From Flavonifractor sp052065355 (GTDB lineage Bacteria; Bacillota; Clostridia; Oscillospirales; Oscillospiraceae): a stretch of 64,000 bases of DNA. The position numbers and the translations under genes are program-made. Under the pieces are notes generated by a model. That model worked only from the letters and a program-made list of their open reading frames with translations, made no database searches and was not told where the DNA came from. This document shows, piece by piece, positions 41,001 through 49,462 of the stretch. How positions within the stretch are numbered: position 1 is the stretch's first letter; every line of letters starts with the position of its first letter. The stretch is from the NCBI RefSeq assembly GCF_052065355.1, contig NZ_JBQHUF010000001.1, positions 372,001-436,000 on the forward strand, in the 5' to 3' direction.

Positions 41001-41495
41001 GTGAAGATTGCGGGAGTGATCGCTACGGTCCGTACCAAGACCACCCGGAACAATACCTTGATGGCCTATGTGACGGTAGAGGATGACAGCGGTTCCATGG
41101 AAATGCTGGTGTTTGCCCGAACATTAGGCGAGTGCGGATCCTACCTGAAGGAGAACATGCCCATCCTGGCCGAGGGGCGGATCTCTGTTCGTGATGAAAA
41201 GGCGCCTCAGCTCATGTGCGACAGAGTGGCGCCGCTGGAGCAGGTAAAAGATGGCGTGAAGCTGTCTGGGGCAGGCGGTGAGCGGGCAAAATGCCTGTAT
41301 ATCCGTATACCCGGCCTGTCCGATCCCAGATGGGAGAAAATCAAACTGATCCTGACGATGTTCCCCGGCACGGAGCAGCTGAAGATCCGCTGCGAGGACA
41401 CCGGCAAGCTGCTGGGCACCCCGTGTCTGGTCCACGACGCCTTGGTACAGGAGCTGATCGAGCTTCTGGGTCAGGAAAACGTGGCTGTCCGCTAG
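38016..41495 (+). CDS. dnaE: DNA polymerase III alpha subunit DnaE
   Basis: An 1159-residue C-family polymerase. The PHP domain opens with FVHLHVHTEFSLLDGA. The palm and catalytic region carries VGPGRGSAAGSMVAYC near residue 355 and the catalytic acids in PDIDIDFCIRRRQEV near 395-409; a third acid follows near LLKMDFLGLRNLTIL at about 550. The helix-hairpin-helix and the OB domain (VKIAGVIATVRTK, then GSMEMLVFARTLGE) complete it. It has no proofreading exonuclease insert, so it is the DnaE form, not PolC; PolC is not in this window. An AAGGAGG site precedes the ATG. The cardiolipin synthase gene starts 11 bases after its stop. Confidence 0.96.
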   Translation: MSFVHLHVHTEFSLLDGACRIPLLVKRVKELGQPAVAITDHGVMYGVVDFYKACKAEGIKPIIGCEVYVAPRGRTDRVHELDASMYHLILLCRNEEGYRNLCYLDSCAFTEGFYIKPRIDKELLRQHAGGLIALSACQSGEVPRRILAGDYAGAKAIALEMRELFGEDGYYLELQDHNLPNDPAINQGLIRIHQETGIPLVVTNDAHYLRREDAQMQDTLMCIQMGKTVDDPNRLKMETSELYVKSTEEMAALFPEYPEAVENTLKIAELCNMDFQFGTYHLPEFKLPEGYTDGDAYFQKLCEEGYARRYPDDPEGFRDRLAYEMGVIRQMGFVDYFLIVSDFIGYAKSQGIPVGPGRGSAAGSMVAYCMNITDVDPMKYSLYFERFLNPERVTMPDIDIDFCIRRRQEVIEYVQRKYGEDHVAQIVTFGTMAARGAIRDVGRALNIPYADVDAVAKQVPSGPGALHITLDEALKLSKPLRDLYEGDGRVKELIDTAKAIEGMPRHASTHAAGVVITRRPVMDYVPLAKNDESVVTQYVMTTLEELGLLKMDFLGLRNLTILDDTVKLVQKSRPGFTLADIPDNDPEVFKMLSDGHTPGVFQMESAGMTGVCVGLKPHNIEDITAIIALYRPGPMESIPRFIACKHNPDKVKYRHPALEPILSVTYGCIVYQEQVIEIFRRLAGYTMGQADMVRRAISKKKKAQIEKERQTFVHGDPERGIVGCIANGIPQQTAEDIYDEIEAFAQYAFNKAHAVSYAIVAYHTAWFKCHYTKEYMAALLTSVLDSSEKVAEYIAECKDCGIQLLPPDINESGADFTVAGDHIRFGLVAVKGVGRGFINAVLAEREKGGAFTSFPDFCQRMFSADLNKRVLENLIKCGAFDSMGVYRSRLLDAYESLVDTIAQNKRKNLEGQFDLFGGGGDEPQSAPELHLKNIPEFSRRELMTMEKETTGLYLSGHPMDEYRDLVKQCKAVSIGSILTDFDQDGGPTKFRDEQRVKIAGVIATVRTKTTRNNTLMAYVTVEDDSGSMEMLVFARTLGECGSYLKENMPILAEGRISVRDEKAPQLMCDRVAPLEQVKDGVKLSGAGGERAKCLYIRIPGLSDPRWEKIKLILTMFPGTEQLKIRCEDTGKLLGTPCLVHDALVQELIELLGQENVAVR

Positions 41496-41505
41496 GAGGC
41501 GTTGT

Positions 41506-43050
41506 ATGAACATCAAGAAACTGGCATCCATTCTGTTTCAGCGACGAGTGATTGTAGGCCTGCTGATCCTGCTGCAATCTTTGGCGCTGCTGTCCACAAC
41601 TCTGCTGTTTTCCTGGGCGTATTTCTATCTTTATTGGGCCTATGTGATCCTCTCTGTGCTGGCTGTATTGATTATTGTCAGCCGTCAGACTGATCCGGGC
41701 TACAAGATCGCCTGGATCATACCAATCTTGCTCTTTCCGGCTTTTGGCTGGCTGGTCTATCTGCTGTGCGGCGGAAACCGCATGTCTGCCCATCAGCGCC
41801 GGAAAATGCAGAGTGTGGACCACACGATGCGCAAGCAGCTAGAGCGCGATTTTAAAGCGGACGAGCTCTCCGGCTTTGGAACGGACGCGGTGAACCAGGC
41901 ACGCTATGTGGAGCAGTATGCACGCTGTCCGGTCTATACCAATACCTATACCCGGTACTTTCCTCTGGGTGACGACGTCTTTCCTGTCATGTTGGAGGAG
42001 CTGAAAAAGGCACAGCGGTATATTTTCCTCGAATATTTCATCATCAGCCCCGGCGTTTTCTGGGACTCAGTGGTGGAGATCCTGAAGGAAAAGCATGCTG
42101 CCGGAGTGGATGTACGGGTGATCTATGATGATGTGGGTTCCCTGAATACCCTTCCCATGAACTATGCGAAAAAATTTGAGGCGGAAACCGGTATCCCATG
42201 TTGTTTTTTTAATCGGTTTAAGCCTGTGATTTCCATCCGGATGAACAACCGCGACCACCGGAAGTTCTGCATCATTGACGGCCACACCGCTTTTACCGGA
42301 GGCATCAACCTGGCCGACGAATATATCAACCAGCTTCCCCGGTTTGGTCACTGGAAGGACAGCGCGATCCTGGTGAAAGGGGAAGCGGCCTGGAGCATGA
42401 CCGTAATGTTCCTTACCATGTGGGAATACGTTCGGGAGGTCAAGGTGGACTATGATGCCCTGCGTCCCACTTCCTTGCCGGCCGAAGCCGCTCTGGGGAA
42501 TGGGTTCTTTGTCCAGCCCTACACGGACAACCCCTTGGATAATGAGGCGGTAGGGGAGACAGTATATCTGAACATGATCTCCAAGGCAGAGCGATATGTG
42601 TATGTCATGACGCCTTACCTTATCATCAGCGACAGTGTAAATACCGCTCTGTGCAACGCTGCAAAATCCGGGGTGGACGTGCGCATCATGACGCCCCACA
42701 TCCCGGACAAGCCTCTGGTGTTTGAGTTGACCCGCTCCCACTACGAGCCTCTGCTGGAGGCAGGCGTGCAGATATTTGAATATACGCCTGGCTTTGTCCA
42801 TGCCAAGAACATGGTGGTAGATGATGTATACGCGGTGGTGGGTTCCATTAACATGGATTACCGCAGCATGTTCCTCCACTTTGAGGACGCTGTGTGGCTG
42901 TGTCACGACCCTACTGTAAAGGATGTAAAGGCAGATTTCCTGTCAACTCAGATCAAGTGTCAGCCCGTTACTCTGGAGCAGTGCCTGGCCCATTCCTGGC
43001 CCAGACGCCTGTTCCGTTCCATCCTGCGGGTTATGGGCCCGCTGCTTTAA
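41506..43050 (+). CDS. cls: Cardiolipin synthase (phospholipase D family)
   Basis: A 514-residue membrane enzyme joining two phosphatidylglycerols into cardiolipin. Helices near residues 15-37 and 44-60 and a third near 67-85 precede two phospholipase D domains. The first HKD motif is in DHRKFCIIDGHTAFTGG near 245-261; the second is HAKNMVVDDVYAVVGS near 425-440. GSINMDYRS follows, as in bacterial cardiolipin synthases. Length is normal. It is the last gene after dnaE, ahead of a strong terminator. Confidence 0.94.
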   Translation: MNIKKLASILFQRRVIVGLLILLQSLALLSTTLLFSWAYFYLYWAYVILSVLAVLIIVSRQTDPGYKIAWIIPILLFPAFGWLVYLLCGGNRMSAHQRRKMQSVDHTMRKQLERDFKADELSGFGTDAVNQARYVEQYARCPVYTNTYTRYFPLGDDVFPVMLEELKKAQRYIFLEYFIISPGVFWDSVVEILKEKHAAGVDVRVIYDDVGSLNTLPMNYAKKFEAETGIPCCFFNRFKPVISIRMNNRDHRKFCIIDGHTAFTGGINLADEYINQLPRFGHWKDSAILVKGEAAWSMTVMFLTMWEYVREVKVDYDALRPTSLPAEAALGNGFFVQPYTDNPLDNEAVGETVYLNMISKAERYVYVMTPYLIISDSVNTALCNAAKSGVDVRIMTPHIPDKPLVFELTRSHYEPLLEAGVQIFEYTPGFVHAKNMVVDDVYAVVGSINMDYRSMFLHFEDAVWLCHDPTVKDVKADFLSTQIKCQPVTLEQCLAHSWPRRLFRSILRVMGPLL

Positions 43051-43052
43051 GC

Positions 43053-43093
43053 AAAAAGAAGACTTGCCGCTCAAAGCGGCAGGTCTTCTTTTT
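43053..43093 (+). terminator. Terminator after cls
   Basis: A 19-bp stem (43053-43071 with 43075-43093, one G-T pair, loop CAA) whose 3' arm ends in TTTTT. It also faces the end of convergent ypeB. Confidence 0.92.
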
Positions 43094-43097
43094 GAAT

Positions 43098-44459
43098 TCA
43101 TATGACCAGTGTCCCTGACTCGTCCTCCAAGAGCAGTAGGATACGTTCTTGATTTCCGGTCTGGGCATTAACATAGATCAACACGTGACTGCCGTTGCTG
43201 CTTTGACATTTGAACTCATGGCAGAGCACCTCATATTCGCCGCCGGTAGGGATGACGGCCAGCTGCGTGCTCAGAACCTCGAGGCTGTCCGGCACCTGTT
43301 CCGCGGCCTGTTCAGAGGATACTGCAGGGGCAGAGAGCTCCCGGGCACCGTGATTCATCAGATAACCATGGGCCTCAAAGCCTACTACATCCCCGGTATC
43401 CAGGGCAACCTGAACCTTCACCAGATCGGGATAGCAGTAGACGTTATCCTGCCGGGAGGCAAAATGGATAGTGAGCAGGCCGTTCTGATCAATGGCATAG
43501 CTGGGATACATATCCTGGAATCCGCGGCTGGACAAGAACTCAGCCGCACAGTCATACCCTTCCCGCCTGGAAATAGCCTGTTCGCCCACCGGCCGGGAGC
43601 TGAGCAGCTGAAGGATCTGGCCGCCTTGCTTGGTTACCTCGATATAGAGCTGGCCGCCGTCCACCATGGCAGTGAAGCCATAGGTGGGCAGGGCGCCCTC
43701 TCCGGAAGAGGTAAGGGTGAAAATATCACTGCGCAGCTCCAGAAAGGCGGCAGCTGCTTCTTTGGCGGTCTGTTCGTCTACCTGGGGCAGCCCTTCCAGC
43801 ATCCTGGGGGAGCGGTTGGACAGGTGCTCAGAGAAGGGGCCGTCATAGATCAGAGAGGGCACCTCGGGAAAATCCGCCTCGGCAGTCTGAAAAGTAGAAC
43901 CACTTTCCACTTGCTCTCCTTCCTGGCCTGCGGCGGTCAGTCGCTCCTGAACTTGCTCCAGACTTTCCGGCTCCAGCGTACCTGCAGTCAGGTCCTCCTG
44001 AATGCCCTGAAGGATCTCAGAGATCTGGGCAGCAGACTGAGAGAGGGACTGGAGCGTATCACGATGCTCCTGGGTACAGACCTGACCGCTCTCCACTGCT
44101 CCCGCCAAGGCCAGAGCGTAATCCCCGGTTTTGGCCAGGAAGGAGGCCGTTTGTTCCAGTTCCACATTGCCGTAGGGAAGCTCTCCCAGCGCGGATTGGG
44201 CTGCCATAGCCTTAGCATAAGTCTGGGCGCACAGCACGGAAAACAGGGCAGGAGAGGTGGCATAGGCTGCTTTCTGGAGTGACACGTCCAGCTCGCCCGC
44301 GGCCGTGGCCAGCTCCGCAAAAGCGTGCCTGTAGCTGTTATCCAGCAGCCGGCGGTATCGGGCGGCCTGGACATGTCCCTGCACTGCAAAGCCGATTGTA
44401 ATGGCAAAAGCCGCTGCCAGAAATATAATGCTTAAGCGCTTGATCTGCTTTTTCTCCAT
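43098..44459 (-). CDS. ypeB: Germination protein YpeB-like
   Basis: A 453-residue protein with a short cytoplasmic end, one helix near residues 8-30, an N-terminal helical domain and two or three PepSY-like domains in the C-terminal half (for example YGFTAMVDGGQLYIEVTKQGG and YPDLVKVQVALDTGDVVGFEA, with HGYLMNHG). In Bacillus YpeB stabilises and localises the cortex-lytic enzyme SleB in the spore. No sleB lies next to it here, which is unusual. The start codon is directly behind the gltX terminator, and the GGGGGCG of that hairpin serves as its ribosome site. Confidence 0.87.
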   Translation of the reverse strand: MEKKQIKRLSIIFLAAAFAITIGFAVQGHVQAARYRRLLDNSYRHAFAELATAAGELDVSLQKAAYATSPALFSVLCAQTYAKAMAAQSALGELPYGNVELEQTASFLAKTGDYALALAGAVESGQVCTQEHRDTLQSLSQSAAQISEILQGIQEDLTAGTLEPESLEQVQERLTAAGQEGEQVESGSTFQTAEADFPEVPSLIYDGPFSEHLSNRSPRMLEGLPQVDEQTAKEAAAAFLELRSDIFTLTSSGEGALPTYGFTAMVDGGQLYIEVTKQGGQILQLLSSRPVGEQAISRREGYDCAAEFLSSRGFQDMYPSYAIDQNGLLTIHFASRQDNVYCYPDLVKVQVALDTGDVVGFEAHGYLMNHGARELSAPAVSSEQAAEQVPDSLEVLSTQLAVIPTGGEYEVLCHEFKCQSSNGSHVLIYVNAQTGNQERILLLLEDESGTLVI

Positions 44460-44463
44460 GAAA

Positions 44464-44504
44464 AACGCCCCCTTTTACCGCTAGGTTGCGTAAAAGGGGG
44501 CGTT
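44464..44504 (-). terminator. Terminator of gltX, overlapping the ypeB ribosome site
   Basis: Read on the minus strand, a 15-bp stem (44490-44504 with 44464-44478) ends in TTTTT directly before the ypeB ATG. The 3' arm contains GGGGGCG, the only ribosome site for ypeB. A CATACAAC element at 44502-44509 (minus-strand reading) might be a spore-type -10. Confidence 0.85.
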
Positions 44505-44515
44505 GTATGCCACAC

Positions 44516-46000
44516 TTATTTTGCCAGCTGAGCAATGCCCAGATGGATGCGGCGGAGGGTTTCCTCCTTGCCCAGAATGTGGGCCAGTTCCACTGCGCCG
44601 CCGGGGGTGACCGCCTTGCCGGACAGGGCGGTGCGCACCGGCCACATGATGCGGCCGTTTTTCAGCTCCAGCTTTTCCGCCAGGCCGATGAGCGCGTCGT
44701 GAATGGCGTCATAGGTCCAGTCATTCAGGCTCTCCAGCACCGGCAACACCTGCTCCAGAGCCTCCTTGGAATTCTCTTCGTTGGTCTTCATCTTCTTGTG
44801 GCAGTACAGCTCGTTGGAGTACTCCGGAAGAGCGTCAAAGAAGTCTACCTGAGGTGCAATATCCAGCCAGGTGTCACAACGGGGCTGCACCAAGGGAGCG
44901 ATCAGCTTCAGGTCGATGCCGGGGGTCTTAATGGCCTCCTTCAGGTAGGGCTCCGCGCCTTCATAGAAGGCCTCAGGGGAGAGCGCCCGGAGGTAATTGG
45001 CATTAAAGTATTTCAGCTTTTCAATATCAAAGATAGCAGGGGATTTGGAGATGCCGCCGATATCGAAAATCTCCGCCAGCTCGTTCAGGGTGAAGAACTC
45101 ACGCTCGGCGTACTCGCCCCGCGGAGACCAACCCAGCAGGGTGACATAGTTTACAACAGCCTCGGACAGGTAGCCCATGGCGATCAGGTCCTCATAGGAG
45201 GGGTCACCCTTACGCTTGCTCATCTTGTTGTGCTGATCCCGCATGACGGGGGAGCAGTGGATATAGGTGGGCACGTCCCAGCCGAAGCCCTGGTACAGCA
45301 GGTTGTACTTAGGCGCGGAGGACAGGTACTCGCTGCCCCGCACCACGTGGGTGATGCCCATCAGATGGTCGTCGATGACGTTGGCAAAGTTGTAGGTGGG
45401 CAGACCGTCCCGCTTGATGAGTACCTGGTCATCCAGGGTCTTGTTCTCTACGGTGATGTCGCCGAATACAGCGTCGGAGAAGGTGGTGGAGCCCTCAGCG
45501 GGGATCTTCTGCCGGATTACATAAGGGTCGCCTGCGGCAACTCTGGCCTTGGCCTCTTCCAAACTCATGTCCCGGCAGGGGTCGGCAGCCCGATCAAAGT
45601 CGCCGGAATCCTCCTCGGACTCAGTCTTTTCGCAGAAGCAGTAGTAGGCATGTCCCTTTTCCACCAGCAGCTGGGCGTACTTGCCATAAAGGTCCCGCCG
45701 CTGGGTCTGAATATAGGGGCCCACCGGTCCGCCCAGGTCAGGACCTTCATCCCAGGTCAGACCGCACTTGCGCAGGGTATTGTAGATGACCTCGGTAGCG
45801 CCCTCCACCAGGCGGCCCTGATCGGTATCCTCAATGCGCAGGATGAATTTACCGCCATTGTGGCGGGCAATGAGCCAGGTGTACAGAGCGGTGCGCAGGT
45901 TACCCACATGCATGTAGCCTGTGGGAGAGGGGGCAAAACGGGTGCGGACGCCATCCTTGGGGATGCGGGCCTCCATCTCCTCAAACCAGTTCAGTTCCAT
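44516..46000 (-). CDS. gltX: Glutamyl-tRNA synthetase
   Basis: A 494-residue class I synthetase. The HIGH motif is FAPSPTGYMHVGNLRTA near residues 23-39, with IEDTDQGR near 56. A zinc-like CFC segment lies near 121 (YYCFCEKT), and KMSKRKG near 254. The C-terminal anticodon-binding helical domain ends GKEETLRRIHLGIAQL. No non-discriminating signature can be judged; a GatCAB route is common in this group, so it may charge tRNA-Gln also. It is transcribed divergently from trpS, with overlapping -35 elements, and has no T-box leader. Confidence 0.95.
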   Translation of the reverse strand: MELNWFEEMEARIPKDGVRTRFAPSPTGYMHVGNLRTALYTWLIARHNGGKFILRIEDTDQGRLVEGATEVIYNTLRKCGLTWDEGPDLGGPVGPYIQTQRRDLYGKYAQLLVEKGHAYYCFCEKTESEEDSGDFDRAADPCRDMSLEEAKARVAAGDPYVIRQKIPAEGSTTFSDAVFGDITVENKTLDDQVLIKRDGLPTYNFANVIDDHLMGITHVVRGSEYLSSAPKYNLLYQGFGWDVPTYIHCSPVMRDQHNKMSKRKGDPSYEDLIAMGYLSEAVVNYVTLLGWSPRGEYAEREFFTLNELAEIFDIGGISKSPAIFDIEKLKYFNANYLRALSPEAFYEGAEPYLKEAIKTPGIDLKLIAPLVQPRCDTWLDIAPQVDFFDALPEYSNELYCHKKMKTNEENSKEALEQVLPVLESLNDWTYDAIHDALIGLAEKLELKNGRIMWPVRTALSGKAVTPGGAVELAHILGKEETLRRIHLGIAQLAK

Positions 46001-46043
46001 TGGAAAAACTCCTTTTCGCAGTATTTGCGATGTTTGTCACCTT

Positions 46044-46094
46044 ATTCTATTTTTTCTTCTTAGGATTGTCAAGGCCTCTTGGATATGATATGAT
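46044..46094. promoter_or_regulatory. Overlapping divergent promoters of gltX and trpS
   Basis: Plus strand (trpS): TTGTCA 46066-46071, 17 bases, TATGAT 46089-46094. Minus strand (gltX): TTGACA 46067-46072, 17 bases, TAGAAT 46044-46049. The two -35 elements overlap by five base pairs, so polymerase cannot occupy both at once. Confidence 0.8.
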
Positions 46095-46155
46095 AACTCA
46101 ATATGGGGCATTATGCCTGAACAGCAAAAATCACGCGTAAGAGGTGTGTTTTACT

Positions 46156-47157
46156 ATGGAAAATGAGAAGAAGGTCCTTCTCTCCGGAATCCAGCCCAGC
46201 GGAGACCTCCATTTGGGCAACTATCTGGGTGCCATCAAGAACTGGGCGGAGCTGTCCGATCAGTTTGACTGCTACTGGTTTATGGCGGATCTGCATACCA
46301 TCACCGTCCGGCAAGACCCTGCAGAGCTGCGCCGCCGTACCCTGACCCAAATCGCAACCTACATCGCCTGCGGTCTGGATCCGGAGAAGAACACGATTTT
46401 TGTTCAGTCCCATGTGCATCAGCACGCCGAACTGGGCTGGGTACTGGACTGCTACACCATGTTCGGTGAGCTCTCCCGTATGACTCAGTTCAAGGACAAG
46501 TCCGCTAAGCACGCCGACAACATCAACGCCGGCCTGTTTACCTACCCCTGCCTGATGGCGGCGGACATCCTACTTTATCAGCCTGATTTCGTGCCGGTGG
46601 GTGAGGATCAGAAGCAGCATGTGGAGATCTGCCGGGACATTGCCAACCGCTTCAACCATGCCTATGGCGAGGTGTTCAAGGTGCCTCAGCCCTACATCCC
46701 CAAGGCGGGAGCCCGGGTAATGAGCCTGAATCAGCCGGATACGAAAATGAGCAAATCCATCCCCGAGGGCTGTGTGTTCCTCATGGAGAAGCCCGAGGAT
46801 ATCATGCGCAAGTTCAAGCGGGCCATTACCGACAGTGATACGGAGCGGTGTGTCCGGTTCGACCGGGAGCAGAAGCCCGGCGTGTCCAACTTGATGAACA
46901 TTTACTCCGCCATCACCGGCAAGAGCTATGAAGAGATCGAGCAGGAGTTCGAGGGCAAAGGATACGGTGCCTTCAAGCCTGTGGTGGGCGAGGCTGTGGT
47001 GGAGTTGCTCCGGCCCATCCGGGAAGAGACCCAGCGCCTGCTGGCCGACAAGGCCTACCTGGAGAGCGTATATCGCGCTGGCGCAGAGCGGGCCTCCTAC
47101 GTGGCTGAGAAGACCCTCCGAAAGGTATACAAAAAGGTGGGCTTCCTGGCCCGTTGA
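46156..47157 (+). CDS. trpS: Tryptophanyl-tRNA synthetase
   Basis: A 333-residue class I synthetase that charges tRNA-Trp. The HIGH-type motif is SGIQPSGDLHLGNYLGA near residues 9-25; WFMADLHTIT near 41, and TKMSKS near 195-200 is the second ATP motif. The C-terminal helical region ends AEKTLRKVYKKVGF. ATG at 46156 follows GAGGTG; a GTG four codons earlier is not needed. No T-box leader is present in the 60 bases between promoter and start. The tagO-like gene follows after 20 bases. Confidence 0.95.
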   Translation: MENEKKVLLSGIQPSGDLHLGNYLGAIKNWAELSDQFDCYWFMADLHTITVRQDPAELRRRTLTQIATYIACGLDPEKNTIFVQSHVHQHAELGWVLDCYTMFGELSRMTQFKDKSAKHADNINAGLFTYPCLMAADILLYQPDFVPVGEDQKQHVEICRDIANRFNHAYGEVFKVPQPYIPKAGARVMSLNQPDTKMSKSIPEGCVFLMEKPEDIMRKFKRAITDSDTERCVRFDREQKPGVSNLMNIYSAITGKSYEEIEQEFEGKGYGAFKPVVGEAVVELLRPIREETQRLLADKAYLESVYRAGAERASYVAEKTLRKVYKKVGFLAR

Positions 47158-47177
47158 CATAAAGGAGCATCTTTCCT

Positions 47178-48281
47178 ATGGCGATGAATTTGAATCTACC
47201 CCTCATCGGCATCGTAGCTGCCGCCTTGGTAGTGGCTTTTGTGGTAGCCCTTATTACCACGCCGGTGGTCAGGAATCTGGCATTCAGAATGGGAGCAGTG
47301 GACGTACCGAAGGATAACCGGCGTATGCATGACCATCCCATTCCCCGAATGGGCGGCCTGGCCATTTTCCTGGGGTTTCTGCTCAGCGTACTGGTTTTTA
47401 TGGATCTGACCGATCAGATGCGCGGCATGCTGCTGGGTGCGGTTATTATCGTGATCCTGGGTATTTTTGACGATATCTACAGCCTGGGAGCCAAGCTGAA
47501 GTTTCTGATTCAGATCGGAGCCGCCCTGGTAGCCGTGCTGTCGGGCAACGTAATTGATACCTTGTCCAATCCTAACGTATTTTCTCAGGACCTGTACTGG
47601 GACCTGGGTGTTCTGTCGATTCCCTTTACCGTGCTGTGGATCGTGGCTATCACCAATGCGGTAAACCTGATTGACGGACTGGATGGCCTGGCCTGCGGTG
47701 TGTCCGCCATCAGCTCCATGACCCTGCTGGTCATTTCTCTGGCTATCAGTGACGGTCCGGTTGCCATTCTGATGGCAGCCCTTACTGGCGGCTGCCTTGG
47801 CTTTCTGCCCTACAATATGAATCCAGCCAAGATTTTTATGGGGGATACCGGCTCCACCTTCCTGGGTTTTATCCTGGCGGTGGTATCCATCCAGGGCTTG
47901 TTCAAGCTGTATACCATCATTTCCTTCGCGGTGCCCTTCCTTATGCTGGGCCTGCCCATTTTTGACACCTGCTTTGCCTTTATCCGCCGCATCGCCCATG
48001 GTCAGAGCCCCATGCATGCCGATCGGAGCCACGTGCACCACCGGCTCATCGACATGGGCCTGAACCAGAAGCAGGCGGTGGCGGTGCTGTATCTGATCAG
48101 CGCTATTCTGGGCCTGTCCGCCGTGGTGCTTACCACCAGCGGCCCGGTGAAGGCCATGCTGCTGATGATGGCCCTGTGCTTCGCCGGTGCCATCGCCGGA
48201 CATATCTTCCTGAGCAACAACCGGAAGGAGCGAGAGAAAGAGGCTCAGTCCGGTGAGCAGGGAGAGGAGGAAGAAAAATGA
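47178..48281 (+). CDS. tagO: Undecaprenyl-phosphate GlcNAc-1-phosphate transferase, TagO/WecA type
   Basis: A 367-residue membrane enzyme with about ten hydrophobic segments. It loads an amino-sugar 1-phosphate onto undecaprenyl phosphate, the first step of wall teichoic acid or other secondary wall polymers. Motifs of the MraY/WecA superfamily are visible: RRMHDHPIPRMGG near residue 53, the acidic GIFDDIYSL near 96, NLIDGLDGLA near 156, MGDTGSTFLGF near 215, and HADRSHVHHRL near 277. The His-rich last motif favours the WecA/TagO group over MraY. It overlaps wecB by four bases, which supports a wall-polymer role. Confidence 0.9.
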   Translation: MAMNLNLPLIGIVAAALVVAFVVALITTPVVRNLAFRMGAVDVPKDNRRMHDHPIPRMGGLAIFLGFLLSVLVFMDLTDQMRGMLLGAVIIVILGIFDDIYSLGAKLKFLIQIGAALVAVLSGNVIDTLSNPNVFSQDLYWDLGVLSIPFTVLWIVAITNAVNLIDGLDGLACGVSAISSMTLLVISLAISDGPVAILMAALTGGCLGFLPYNMNPAKIFMGDTGSTFLGFILAVVSIQGLFKLYTIISFAVPFLMLGLPIFDTCFAFIRRIAHGQSPMHADRSHVHHRLIDMGLNQKQAVAVLYLISAILGLSAVVLTTSGPVKAMLLMMALCFAGAIAGHIFLSNNRKEREKEAQSGEQGEEEEK

Positions 48282-49426
48282 AGCCTGTTCGTGTTATGAC
48301 GATTTTCGGTACCCGTCCGGAGGCCATTAAGATGGCGCCTCTGGTCAAGGAGCTGCAGAGTCGGCCGGGGATTCAGTCTATCTGCTGCGTTACCGCCCAG
48401 CACCGTCAGATGCTGGATTCCGTGCTGGACATCTTTCATCTGAAGCCGGACTATGACCTGAACATTATGGAGCCCCGCCAGACCCTGTCTACCATCACCA
48501 CAAAATGCCTGCTGGGGATGGAAGGGGTACTGGAACAGGCAAAGCCCGACCTGGTGCTGGTCCACGGCGATACCTCCACTACCTTTGCCGGTGCTCTGGC
48601 TTCTTTCTACCATCAGATCATGGTGGGTCATGTGGAGGCCGGCCTGCGTACCTGGGACAAGTATTCTCCCTTCCCGGAGGAGATGAACCGGAAGCTGGTA
48701 GGCGACATCGCTGACCTGCATTTCTGCCCCACTGCGGCCAATCGGGAGAACCTGGCCCGGGAGGACATCCGTGAGGGTGTGTTTATTACCGGAAACACCG
48801 TGATCGACGCTTTGAAGACAACGGTTGTAAAGGACTATCGCTTTGCAAATGAACTCCTGAATGGATTGGACTATCAGGGGAAAAAGATCATTCTGGTGAC
48901 CTGCCACCGGCGGGAAAACTATGGACAGCCCATGACCAATATCATGACCGCCCTGCGTCGGGTGGCAGATGCCTTTTCGGATGTGGAGCTGGTTTATCCC
49001 GTCCACCTGTCTCCCGTGGTGCGGGAGGCAGCAGGGAAGTACCTTTCCGGCCACGACCGCATCCATCTCATTGACCCGCTGGATGTGGAGGAGATGCATA
49101 ACCTGATGGCACGGTCCTACCTGGTGATGACCGACTCCGGTGGTCTTCAGGAGGAGGCGCCGGCCCTGGGACGTCCGGTGCTTGTCCTGCGGCGCGAGAC
49201 CGAGCGGCCGGAAGCGGTGGCGGCAGGAACCGTCAAGATCGCCGGTACGGAGGAGGAGACCATCTACCGTATGGCCGCTGAACTGCTGACCAACGAGACT
49301 GCCTATCACGCCATGGCCCATGCGGTCAATCCCTATGGCGACGGTCATGCCTGTGCCAGAATCGTGGATGCCATCGAGTGGAAGTTTGGCCTGCGGGACC
49401 AGGCTCCGGCGGCATTTGGCGTATAA
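48278..49426 (+). CDS. wecB: UDP-N-acetylglucosamine 2-epimerase (non-hydrolysing)
   Basis: A 382-residue enzyme making UDP-ManNAc from UDP-GlcNAc. Family landmarks are IFGTRPEAIKMAPLV near residue 9, TAQHRQMLDSVL near 39, LVHGDTSTTFAGAL near 93, GHVEAGLRTWDKYSPFPEEMNR near 116 (shown in shortened form here as the conserved glutamate and arginine block), and DSGGLQEEAPALG near 288. Length is normal. UDP-ManNAc feeds teichoic-acid linkage units or capsules, in line with the overlapping tagO-like gene. Confidence 0.94.
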   Translation: MKPVRVMTIFGTRPEAIKMAPLVKELQSRPGIQSICCVTAQHRQMLDSVLDIFHLKPDYDLNIMEPRQTLSTITTKCLLGMEGVLEQAKPDLVLVHGDTSTTFAGALASFYHQIMVGHVEAGLRTWDKYSPFPEEMNRKLVGDIADLHFCPTAANRENLAREDIREGVFITGNTVIDALKTTVVKDYRFANELLNGLDYQGKKIILVTCHRRENYGQPMTNIMTALRRVADAFSDVELVYPVHLSPVVREAAGKYLSGHDRIHLIDPLDVEEMHNLMARSYLVMTDSGGLQEEAPALGRPVLVLRRETERPEAVAAGTVKIAGTEEETIYRMAAELLTNETAYHAMAHAVNPYGDGHACARIVDAIEWKFGLRDQAPAAFGV

Positions 49427-49462
49427 ACCGGGCAAGACTCTGGGAGAGAGGAGGGGCGCGAG

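Noticed and set aside
46001..46155. T-box leaders for gltX and trpS
   Set aside because: The leaders are short and lack the conserved T-box sequence and a terminator.
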